Below are positions 1 through 5,780 of a DNA stretch of 11,055 nt, piece after piece (the first letter of the stretch is position 1; the number at the start of each line of letters is the position of its first letter). The position numbers were made by a program, and so were the translations under genes. The stretch is from Desulfobacteraceae bacterium (lineage in GTDB: Bacteria > Desulfobacterota > Desulfobacteria > Desulfobacterales > SURF-15), in assembly GCA_003599475.1 (NCBI GenBank), contig QZKK01000041.1, positions 1 to 11,055 on the forward strand, written 5' to 3'. The notes under the pieces are model-generated. The model was given only the letters and a program-made list of their open reading frames with translations, ran no database searches and was not told the origin of the DNA.

Positions 1-1
1 G

Positions 2-739
2 GTCGCTCTGATGGGAGTCGTATATCTGGTCTCCAAAAAGCGCAACTATCCGAAAGGCGAACGGAGTTCCAGGAAAGAGTTGTTGACAAGCGCAAGGGAG
101 TCCTTCTCCGCCCTGCTCATGCCGGTCCTGATTATCGGCGGCATCCTGGGGGGGATTTTCACTCCCACCGAGGCCGCGGTTGTGGCCTCTTTATATGCGC
201 TGGCCCTCGGCCTTTTCGTTTTCCGTGAGATCCGGCTGAAGGATCTTCCCCAGATTCTCTGGGAAACTGCGGTCCAGAGCATCAAGGTGCTCTTTATTAT
301 CGCCTCGGCCGGTTTTTTCGGATGGCTCCTGATTCATCAGCGAATCCCCCAGGAAGTGATCTCAACCCTCACCGCGATCACCTCCAGCAGGTGGCTCCTG
401 ATTTTAATCCTCATCGGGATTCTGCTGGTCCTAGGCTGCTTTCTAGAGGGAATCGCGGTCCTTGTGATCACCATCCCTGTGTTTATGCCGCTCGTGGAGC
501 GGTTCAACGTCGATCCCGTCCAATTCGGGGTCATCATGATTCTCTGCTCGATGCTGGGCCTGCTCACACCGCCGGTGGGGATGTGCCTGTATGCGGTATC
601 CAGCATCAGCGGCGTTCCGGTGGGCAGGCTTTCGGTAGAGCTTTGGCCTTATCTTGTCGGCATCTTTATCGTGCTGCTGATGATCGCCTATATCCCGGTA
701 CTGTCCCTGGGCATCCCCGACTGGCTGATGCCCCGGTGA
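2..739 (+). CDS. dctM: TRAP transporter large permease, DctM family (C-terminal part, cut by window edge)
   Basis: Large membrane subunit of a TRAP transporter, which forms the ion-coupled transport channel in the inner membrane. The frame is open to the left edge, so the ATG at 11 is internal. About 245 residues are visible of the roughly 425 usual for the family. Seen: a segment of type MP-IIGG--GGIFTPTEAA (about 37-57 counted from the ATG at 11), a hydrophobic segment with LEGIAVLVITIPVFMP, and the late family motif GLLTPPVG followed by a last membrane span. These are standard DctM landmarks and the C-terminus looks complete. The small permease follows downstream instead of preceding it, which is not the common P-Q-M order. 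The binding protein, if present, lies outside the window. Substrate cannot be read directly; the neighbours suggest uronates or their oligomers. Confidence 0.93.
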   Translation, partial: VALMGVVYLVSKKRNYPKGERSSRKELLTSARESFSALLMPVLIIGGILGGIFTPTEAAVVASLYALALGLFVFREIRLKDLPQILWETAVQSIKVLFIIASAGFFGWLLIHQRIPQEVISTLTAITSSRWLLILILIGILLVLGCFLEGIAVLVITIPVFMPLVERFNVDPVQFGVIMILCSMLGLLTPPVGMCLYAVSSISGVPVGRLSVELWPYLVGIFIVLLMIAYIPVLSLGIPDWLMPR

Positions 740-742
740 AGG

Positions 743-777
743 AATGTCCAATGTAGAATGTTCGATGTCCAATTTCC
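743..777. repeat. Degenerate period-7 repeat after dctM
   Basis: Starting 4 bases after the dctM stop, five units resembling AATGTCC follow each other (743-749, 750-756, 757-764, 765-770, 771-777). Two units deviate by one base in length. Coding potential is absent. It is the weakest of the clear period-7 arrays here, but has the same layout as the others. Confidence 0.55.
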
Positions 778-802
778 AGGGAAAGAGCGAAGAGCTCAGA
801 AG

Positions 803-866
803 ACGGTGAACGGTGGACGGTAGACGGTAGACGGTAGACGGTGGACGGTAGACGGGTGAACGGAGA
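803..866. repeat. Tandem heptamer array ACGGTRG, about nine units
   Basis: Units of ACGGTGA, ACGGTGG and ACGGTAG run without gaps from 803 to 851, followed by one 8-base and one 7-base variant unit. Seven units are exact in length. The array fills the dctM-dctQ gap and ends shortly before the dctQ ribosome binding site. A GTG at 841 and one at 856 in the dctQ frame lie inside it and are poor start candidates for that reason. Confidence 0.9.
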
Positions 867-876
867 GCGGTACTTT

Positions 877-883
877 AGAAAGG
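877..883 (+). promoter_or_regulatory. Ribosome binding site deciding the dctQ start
   Basis: AGAAAGG lies 8 bases before an in-frame GTG at 892. For the ATG at 901 the spacing would be 17, too long. This favours GTG 892 on spacing grounds, though ATG 901 remains possible. Confidence 0.45.
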
Positions 884-891
884 CAAAAACC

Positions 892-1437
892 GTGTTTCAT
901 ATGCTGGACCGGTTGGATAAGATACTCGGTGCAGCCATGCGATGGTTCTGCATCGCAGGCATGGTGCTTCTGGCGGTGGTCCTTAGCGGCGTCGTCCTGG
1001 TCCGTTTCGTACCGGTGGCAAAACTGAGCTGGTCTGATGAACTGATCGAATGGGCCTTCGCCTGGATGGTGTTCATCGGTTCCGCCGCACTGTGGCGGCT
1101 CAAGGAACACTTTTTCGTGGATACCCTTTCAGGCTTCCTTCGGGGCCGTCGGGCGCAATTCTACCACCAGATGCTGGTGGAGGTGCTCTCCGCGGTGTTT
1201 TTCATCATGTTCACCTATTACAGCTACCGGCTGACCGCCGGGGCAAACGACCGGTCCCCCATTCTGGAATGGCCGCGCCCCCTCTGGTACGGGTGCATGC
1301 CGGTGGCAGGCTTCCTCATGAGCGTCTACTCGCTGCGGACGATCTTCGGGACGCTGGCCGGGAGGATCCTTTCCCGTAGAAAAATCCGGGAGATGAAAGA
1401 TGAACGTCGAACACCCGCCTGTCGAAGCGGAGCGTAG
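892..1437 (+). CDS. dctQ: TRAP transporter small permease, DctQ family
   Basis: Small four-span membrane subunit of a TRAP transporter, which partners DctM in the inner membrane. From GTG 892 the product is 181 residues, usual for the family. Seen: a first span (AGMVLLAVVLSGVVLV), the family motif SWSDELIEWAFAWMVFIGSAAL, a charged KEHFFVD turn, a third span (VLSAVFFIMFTYYSY) and a last span after WPRPLWYGCMP. The tail is basic. It follows dctM on the same strand after a heptamer-filled gap of about 150 bases, so both probably belong to one transporter, but the M-then-Q order is unusual and Q could be a remnant of a second set. Start choice: GTG 892 has a spaced ribosome site; ATG 901 lacks one but is the more usual codon and shortens the protein by three residues. 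Confidence 0.88.
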   Translation: MFHMLDRLDKILGAAMRWFCIAGMVLLAVVLSGVVLVRFVPVAKLSWSDELIEWAFAWMVFIGSAALWRLKEHFFVDTLSGFLRGRRAQFYHQMLVEVLSAVFFIMFTYYSYRLTAGANDRSPILEWPRPLWYGCMPVAGFLMSVYSLRTIFGTLAGRILSRRKIREMKDERRTPACRSGA

Positions 1438-1543
1438 ATCCCGCAAACGGGGCCTCAGACATCGGAGTCTGCGGAATAAAACAGCGCACGAATGATGCGA
1501 ATGATTATGTCATAACAGATGCACATTGGCACCGGCGGGCAGG

Positions 1544-1571
1544 TCGAACTTCGAACATCGAATGAAAGAAC
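1544..1571. repeat. Degenerate period-7 repeat, TCGAACW type
   Basis: Units TCGAACT, TCGAACA, TCGAATG and AAAGAAC follow in register, with a looser 8-base continuation to 1579. The unit differs from those of the other arrays, but the period is the same. Confidence 0.55.
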
Positions 1572-1634
1572 AAAGATCCAATGGCGAGTTTCCGATTCGA
1601 TCAAACCGGCCGCTTCGACGGCCGCGGCAGGGCT

Positions 1635-1669
1635 AAAAATCTAAAATCCAAATTCTAAAATCTAAAATT
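1635..1669. repeat. Tandem heptamer array TAAAATC directly before the iclR start
   Basis: Five consecutive 7-base units (AAAAATC, TAAAATC, CAAATTC, TAAAATC, TAAAATT) end 4 bases before the ATG at 1674. The array therefore occupies the place where a ribosome binding site would be, and none is visible. An in-frame TAA at 1656 inside the array rules out a longer upstream start. Confidence 0.85.
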
Positions 1670-1673
1670 CCGC

Positions 1674-2429
1674 ATGGACAAAGCATTTGCCATCATTGAA
1701 GCCGTAGTTGCCCGCCAGGCGACAGGGCTCTCCTTTTCCGAGGTGCAGACCTCCACCGGTTTTCCGAAGGCGAGCACCTACCGGATCCTAAAAGATCTCA
1801 CCCGCCTGGGATACCTTTCATTCAGCACAGAAACCAGGAAGTATCGAGGTTCTCTCCGGCTGGCCGCACTGGGAGCCGAGGTGATGGGCAACTTCGATCT
1901 GAGAAATCACGTCCATCCGCACCTTCTGAAACTCCACGAGGAAACCAGGCACACGAGCAATATGGGGATCCGAAACGGCGATGTCGGCGTTTTTGCCGAT
2001 AAAATCCAATCAGAGGATTATGGAATCAAGCTTTTTTCAGAGGTAGGAAAGATATTTCCCCTCCACTGCACGGGACTCGGAAAGACGCTTCTTGCCTACA
2101 GCGCGGAACGGGAAGTCGAGCGCATTCTATCGAGACGACTGGAAGCGTTCACCGATCGGACCATCACCGCTGCCCACTTGTTGAAAAAGGAGCTTTTGCA
2201 GGTCCGCAAAGACGGGTACGCCGTGGATCGGGAAGAGATCACCCGCGGGATCATCTGCGTGGCGGCTCCGGTGTTCGGCGTCAAGGGAGAGATCGTATGC
2301 GCCATCAGCATTGCATTTCCCTCCTACCTGAACGAAGATCGGGGAATCGAACCGGAAATCGAGTCGATCCGGCGCCACGCGGCTTCCATTTCCGGATCCT
2401 TGCTTTCTCAAACATCACTCTCATCGTAA
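1674..2429 (+). CDS. IclR-family transcriptional regulator, possibly KdgR-like
   Basis: DNA-binding regulator of 251 residues, the usual size for the family. Residues 1-50 form the winged helix-turn-helix (LSFSEVQTSTGFPKASTYRILKDL, given here by its ends at 19 and 42). The effector domain follows, with PLHCTGLGKTLLA (129-141) and the family signature GYAVDREEITRGIICVAAPV (181-200). ATG 1674 is the only possible start, because TAA at 1656 is in frame and no alternative start codon lies between. It has no visible ribosome site. The kdgF-like cupin gene follows 11 bases after the stop, so both are likely co-transcribed. KdgR, an IclR member, controls kduI and related genes in pectin-degrading enterobacteria; the same role here is inference from context. 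The effector may be a keto-deoxyuronate. Confidence 0.93.
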   Translation: MDKAFAIIEAVVARQATGLSFSEVQTSTGFPKASTYRILKDLTRLGYLSFSTETRKYRGSLRLAALGAEVMGNFDLRNHVHPHLLKLHEETRHTSNMGIRNGDVGVFADKIQSEDYGIKLFSEVGKIFPLHCTGLGKTLLAYSAEREVERILSRRLEAFTDRTITAAHLLKKELLQVRKDGYAVDREEITRGIICVAAPVFGVKGEIVCAISIAFPSYLNEDRGIEPEIESIRRHAASISGSLLSQTSLSS

Positions 2430-2440
2430 AGGAGAAGGAC

Positions 2441-2809
2441 ATGTCCGAAAAAAAATCCACCTGTTTTCACCGCATCGAATCGCTCCCGCTGGTCAACCTC
2501 ACTCCTGAGTCTCAAGCCCGCCTCCTTCTTGGCTCGGGGCTGCTGATCAGCTTCATCGAGAATCCGCCGGGGTGCACCTTTCCCATCCATTCCCACGAAT
2601 CCGAGCAGATCCTTATCCTCCTTGAAGGGGAGGAGGAACATGTCTGCGGGGACGAGACCTTTACCATGAAGGCAGGGGATGTCTGTGTGCATCCCTCGAA
2701 TGTACCCCACGGAGGAAAAACCAGGACCGGTTTCAAGGGGATCGATATCTTCTGCCCGCCCCGGCCGGACCATGTGGAAAAGCTGAAGGCAAAGCTCGCT
2801 GAACGTTAA
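2441..2809 (+). CDS. kdgF: KdgF-like cupin, unsaturated uronate ring-opening protein
   Basis: Single-domain cupin of 122 residues. KdgF proteins convert the 4,5-unsaturated uronate released by polysaccharide lyases to the linear 5-keto-4-deoxyuronate, in the cytoplasm. Seen: cupin motif 1 HSHESEQ with H50, H52 and Q56, cupin motif 2 GDVCVHPSNVPH with H90, giving a 3 His plus Gln metal site. An IDIF strand near the end supplies D102 and F104, matching the Asp and Phe reported as catalytic in KdgF. The start is ATG 2441 with AAAGGAG at 2428-2434, 6 bases away and overlapping the iclR stop. The frame is open further upstream, inside iclR, but that part is out-of-frame shadow. The product would feed directly into KduI, encoded next. 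Small cupins are very diverse, so the assignment rests on residues plus neighbourhood. Confidence 0.75.
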   Translation: MSEKKSTCFHRIESLPLVNLTPESQARLLLGSGLLISFIENPPGCTFPIHSHESEQILILLEGEEEHVCGDETFTMKAGDVCVHPSNVPHGGKTRTGFKGIDIFCPPRPDHVEKLKAKLAER

Positions 2810-2965
2810 CTCAACTCGTTAACTCTTTAACTCGTTAAATCGTTAAATGGTCAATTCTTTAAAGCTTGAATCATTTAAAATAGTTAACGATAAGTCAAAA
2901 CGAATCGACGAGTCAACGAATCGACGAGTCAACGAATCAACGAATCAACGGGTTAACGGGACAAC
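2805..2965. repeat. Degenerate octamer array, about 20 units, orientation changing in the middle
   Basis: From the last codon of the cupin gene to just before the kduI ribosome site, the sequence is built of 8-base units kept in near-perfect register, with one 9-base unit at 2877-2885. The left half (2805-2876) follows GTTAACTC, with variants such as AACTCTTT and AAATCGTT in rotated form. The right half (2894-2965) is GAGTCAAC and GAATCAAC, which is the reverse complement of GTTGACTC and GTTGATTC. The two halves are therefore the same unit type in opposite orientation, meeting near 2880-2893. It fills the whole 170-base gap and no promoter could be separated from it. Confidence 0.85.
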
Positions 2966-2979
2966 CGAAGGAGTGAGCC

Positions 2980-3807
2980 ATGGAAGTAAGATACGCAAGC
3001 GAGCCCGGAGACTTTAAATTCTATGATACCCAGCGCATCCGGGAAAGTTTCCTGGTGCAAAATCTTTTCGTCCCGGGCAGGGCGGTCTTTACCTACAGCC
3101 ATTACGACAGGATGATCGTCGGCGGGGTCTGTCCCCGGACCCCGCTTCCCCTCGAAGGGGGAAAGGCGCTCGGGACCTCGTATTTTCTGGAGCGCCGGGA
3201 ACTCGGGATTGTCAATGTCGGCCCCGAAGGGAGCGTGTCTGTAGATGGAAAGCGCTATTTGCTGAAAAAGACAGACGCTCTCTATGTAGGTCAGGGGGCC
3301 AGGGAAGTGGAATTCAGCAGCGCGGGCGAGGAGAGCCCTGCGAAATTCTACCTTTTGAGCGGACCGGCGCACAGATCCTACCCGACCGCAAAGATCCGCA
3401 TGGCCGAGGCTCAGACGGCAAGGCTGGGCACCCCCGAAGAGGCAAACGTGCGGGTGCTCAACAAGTATATCCACGGGGAAGGCGTAAAAAGCTGCCAGCT
3501 CGTCATGGGGATCACCGCGCTGGAGGCGGGAAGCGTCTGGAACAGCATGCCTTGCCATACCCACGAGCGCAGGATGGAGGTCTACTTCTACTTCGATCTT
3601 TCTCCGGGAGCCGTGCTGTTCCATTTCATGGGAAAGCCGGATCAGACCCGGCATATCGTGGTCCGGAACGAGGAGGCGGTGATTTCCCCTCCCTGGTCGA
3701 TTCATGCCGGCTCGGGAACCTCGAATTATACCTTCATCTGGGGGATGCTCGGAGACAATCAGACATTCCAGGACATGGACGGGGTGAAACCTGCCGAGAT
3801 GCAGTGA
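2980..3807 (+). CDS. kduI: 5-keto-4-deoxyuronate isomerase KduI
   Basis: Isomerase (EC 5.3.1.17) that converts 5-keto-4-deoxyuronate to 2,5-diketo-3-deoxygluconate in the cytoplasm, the step after KdgF in breakdown of unsaturated uronates from pectin and related polymers. The product is 275 residues against 278 in E. coli. Seen: the zinc site in the C-terminal cupin, H193 and H195 in PCHTHERRME, E200, and H242 in PPWSIHAGSGTSNYTFIWGM. Each is offset by three from the E. coli ligands His196, His198, Glu203 and His245. The N-terminal segment with MIVGGVCPRTPLPLEGGKALG is also typical. Start ATG 2980 has GAAGGAG at 2967-2973. The next enzymes expected (KduD, KDG kinase, aldolase) are not in the window. 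Confidence in family is very high. Confidence 0.97.
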   Translation: MEVRYASEPGDFKFYDTQRIRESFLVQNLFVPGRAVFTYSHYDRMIVGGVCPRTPLPLEGGKALGTSYFLERRELGIVNVGPEGSVSVDGKRYLLKKTDALYVGQGAREVEFSSAGEESPAKFYLLSGPAHRSYPTAKIRMAEAQTARLGTPEEANVRVLNKYIHGEGVKSCQLVMGITALEAGSVWNSMPCHTHERRMEVYFYFDLSPGAVLFHFMGKPDQTRHIVVRNEEAVISPPWSIHAGSGTSNYTFIWGMLGDNQTFQDMDGVKPAEMQ

Positions 3808-4106
3808 TCGCGTTTCATCTCTCTGTTCGGTTGCCTGCCCGTTGCCGCCTGCAATGAGGAAGGAAATAAAGGAATATCGGAATCCTGCCATTGCCGGTCT
3901 CAACCTCGACAGTGAACATCGAGACGAGCCCATCTTCCGTCCCCCCATGCGGAAGGGCCATGATTCGGTTTCTATGCGCTTTCGGGCCATGGCATCGGTT
4001 TGGACACATGCTCCGCGATCTGTTCTTTCGGGCCGAGCGGATAGGTCAAGTTGAGTGCGCACCATCACCTTCAGGAAAGGACTCTGGAAAGTGCGGGGGA
4101 GTTCCT

Positions 4107-4126
4107 TTCAATTATTTTATATTGAA
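4107..4126. promoter_or_regulatory. AT-rich dyad TTCAAT-N8-ATTGAA, possible operator
   Basis: A perfect 6+6 inverted repeat spanning 20 bp lies in the gap 207 bp before tctC. The spacing and length would suit a dimeric regulator, such as the IclR protein encoded upstream. It does not match the KdgR consensus that I know (TGAAA and TTTCA arms facing the other way), and a chance origin in AT-rich DNA is quite possible. Confidence 0.25.
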
Positions 4127-4222
4127 TCGAATTCCGGGGAGTGGTAAGGGATGACTACGCCAAGAAAACAGAATAAATGCCCCGTGAGCTTTGCACCATG
4201 TGATCGGAAGAGGGATCGAGCG

Positions 4223-4301
4223 GCGGCATATTTTTTTGACGATCAGGATCTCGTGCAGGGAGCGGTTGGCGTTGGTGTGATTCCGACTCGTATGCCGCTC
4301 C
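4223..4301 (+). promoter_or_regulatory. Competing inverted repeats in the tctC leader
   Basis: GCGGCATA at 4223-4230 can pair with TATGCCGC at 4291-4298, and GGAGCGG at 4259-4265 can pair with CCGCTCC at 4295-4301. The two right arms overlap, so the pairings exclude each other. The right arm ends 17 bases before the tctC ribosome site. This is the layout of an attenuator, but stems of 7-8 bp over this distance also arise by chance. Confidence 0.2.
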
Positions 4302-4332
4302 GAACATCACAAGCTGAAAAGGAGGAGTAGAA

Positions 4333-5322
4333 ATGAGATTGTGCAGATGTATTCTTCTATCGGGGTTGGTTCTGGTGGCAGGTTTGCTGCTGTTCAACGA
4401 TGCCTCGCAAGCCGCGTATCCGGAAAAGACGGTGGAGTTCATCGCTCCGGCCAACCCGGGAGGCGGGTGGGACCTCACCTGCCGCTTGTCGTCTCAAGTA
4501 CTCAAGGAAGCCAACCTGGTCCCGCAGTCCATCGTGGTCTCAAACAAGCCCGGCGGCTTCGGGGTGGTGGCGATGACCGAAATCGTCAAGAACCGGGCGC
4601 AGGATCAGCATGCGCTGGTCGCATTCTCGGCCGTGCTTACTTCTCAGATGGCCATCAAGAAGAACCCTTTTACCTACAAGGATGTGAAACCGGTATCGAT
4701 TCTCTTTGTGGATTACGGCGCCATTGCAGTCAAGAAGGACTCCAAGTACGCCACCCTCAAGGACCTGCTGGACGATTGGAAGAAGCAGCCGGGCGGCATC
4801 ACCTTCGCGGGAAGCTCTCCTCCGGGGGGACTGGACCATATGAGGATCGCCATGATGGCCAAGGCCTTGGGCCTTCCTTTGAAAGACCTGCGCTACGTGG
4901 CGTTTCAGGGCGGCGCGGATGCGCTGGCTGCACTGTTAGGGGGTCATGTGACGGCATTTGTAGGGGAAGCCGGGGAGATTGCAGGACATGCCGAATCCGG
5001 CACCATCCGTCCTCTGACCATCCTGTCGGACCGGAAACTGACGGGTATCTTCGAGAAGGTTCCCATGGCCAAAGAGTTCGGAGTGAACGTCTCCTCGGCC
5101 AACTGGCGTGGGTTCTACGCCGCCCCCGGGATGAAGGAGGAAGGCATGAAGTTCTGGGAGGATACATTCGGTAAGATGGTCAAGACCAAGCAGTGGAACG
5201 ATGTCCTCCAAAAACAGGCCTGGGTCGATCTCTTTCTCACGGGAGACAAGCTCCAGAAGTTTCTGGATGAAGAATTGACCATGTACCAGAACCTGGCCAA
5301 GGAATTGGGGCTCGTGCAATGA
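4333..5322 (+). CDS. tctC: TTT transporter substrate-binding protein, TctC/Bug family
   Basis: Periplasmic binding protein of a tripartite tricarboxylate (TTT) uptake system, 329 residues, usual size. A signal peptide occupies about residues 1-27 (basic start, hydrophobic LLSGLVLVAGLLLF, cleavage near ASQA/AYPEK). Family landmarks: APANPGGGWDLTCR (38-51), SNKPGGFGVVA (70-80), and AFQGGADALAALLGGHV (190-206), the ligand-loop and hinge region of Bug proteins. Start ATG 4333 has AAGGAGG at 4319-4325, 7 bases away. tctB begins on the overlapping ATGA, so translation is coupled. Bug proteins bind carboxylates, but residues do not reveal which one. The nearby uronate genes make a sugar acid or a pathway product a fair guess only. 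Confidence 0.94.
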   Translation: MRLCRCILLSGLVLVAGLLLFNDASQAAYPEKTVEFIAPANPGGGWDLTCRLSSQVLKEANLVPQSIVVSNKPGGFGVVAMTEIVKNRAQDQHALVAFSAVLTSQMAIKKNPFTYKDVKPVSILFVDYGAIAVKKDSKYATLKDLLDDWKKQPGGITFAGSSPPGGLDHMRIAMMAKALGLPLKDLRYVAFQGGADALAALLGGHVTAFVGEAGEIAGHAESGTIRPLTILSDRKLTGIFEKVPMAKEFGVNVSSANWRGFYAAPGMKEEGMKFWEDTFGKMVKTKQWNDVLQKQAWVDLFLTGDKLQKFLDEELTMYQNLAKELGLVQ

Positions 5323-5771
5323 TTCGAGCCGAGCGAATCGGGGCCTTCGTCGTCCTGCTCCTCGGTGCAGGATACCTGTGGGAGGCTCTCGTCATGGAGC
5401 AGGTCACGATCGGAGACCCGCTGGGTCCGAAGGTCTTTCCTGTAATCCTGGGCGTCTTGATGACGGCTCTCGGTTTCTCATTGCTGATCCGGCCGGTTGG
5501 GACTTCGCCGTCCGAAACCTTCACCCGACCGGCCGCATGCACCCTTATCCTGGCGGTTCTGCTGTGTGTTTACGGATTCGCGATCGGGTGGATCGGGTAC
5601 CCGGTTGCGACTTTTCTGTTTCTATTTCTCGGTTCCCGACTCCTGGGAGAGAAATCCTGGGTGAAATGTATTGTGATTCCACTCGCTCTCAGTATGGGAG
5701 TCTTTGGGCTTTTCACCCGGGTCCTGGAAATCCAGTTGCCGCCGGGGATCCTCAGGAAGCTGTTGGAGTAA
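5319..5771 (+). CDS. tctB: TTT transporter small membrane subunit TctB
   Basis: Small, poorly conserved membrane subunit of the TTT system, 150 residues. Hydrophobic spans are seen at about 8-23, 38-57, 73-89, 91-109 and 114-134. The family motif around GPKVFPVILG (36-45) at the start of the second span is present, and the span after WIGYPVATFLF is typical. The ATG overlaps the tctC stop by four bases (ATGA). The tctA ATG follows 9 bases after the stop. Order C-B-A with tight junctions is the standard TTT operon. Confidence 0.92.
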   Translation: MIRAERIGAFVVLLLGAGYLWEALVMEQVTIGDPLGPKVFPVILGVLMTALGFSLLIRPVGTSPSETFTRPAACTLILAVLLCVYGFAIGWIGYPVATFLFLFLGSRLLGEKSWVKCIVIPLALSMGVFGLFTRVLEIQLPPGILRKLLE

Positions 5772-5780
5772 TCATACATC

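Larger units (their letters stand above)
1438..1673. other. dctQ to iclR gap (236 bp) with two heptamer arrays and no gene
   Basis: No credible reading frame. The gap holds two period-7 arrays (1544-1571 and 1635-1669). It also has a small stem at 1456-1460/1467-1471 and a CGGCCG/CGGCCG stem at 1607-1612/1619-1624, neither followed by a T run. I see no convincing promoter, although the regulator gene must be transcribed either from here or from upstream. Confidence 0.6.
3808..4332. other. 525-bp gap between kduI and tctC, no credible gene
   Basis: Short open frames occur on both strands, but none has a ribosome site, recognisable domain or plausible composition. Seen: three loose octamers GGAATA-like at 3861-3884, a 10-base direct repeat CTTTCGGGCC at 3979-3988 and 4025-4034, an AT-rich dyad at 4107-4126, and two overlapping inverted repeats in the last 110 bases before tctC. 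No terminator of stem plus T-run type was found after kduI. The gap may hold the tct promoter and its control region, or be decayed sequence. Confidence 0.55.

Noticed and set aside
803..866. Possible CRISPR-like array
   Set aside because: Units are 7 bases with no spacers; the same holds for the other arrays, and no cas gene is present.
841..891. Upstream GTG starts for dctQ at 841 and 856
   Set aside because: They lie inside the heptamer array and give an N-terminal extension not seen in DctQ; GTG 892 or ATG 901 is better.
1526..1542. TTGGCAC sequence resembling a -24 promoter element before iclR
   Set aside because: The required GC at the -12 element is one base out of position (9 instead of 10 bases after GG) and TTGC is missing.
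2953..4068. Minus-strand reading frame of 371 codons opposite kduI
   Set aside because: The protein is His/Arg/Pro-rich and lacks any domain, and KduI on the plus strand is certain.
4095..4123. TATATT as a -10 element of a sigma-70 promoter before tctC
   Set aside because: The sequence 17 bases upstream is G-rich (GGGGGA) and does not resemble a -35 element.
3842..4154. Small genes in the kduI-tctC gap
   Set aside because: The short frames overlap one another in different phases, lack ribosome sites and have no recognisable features.
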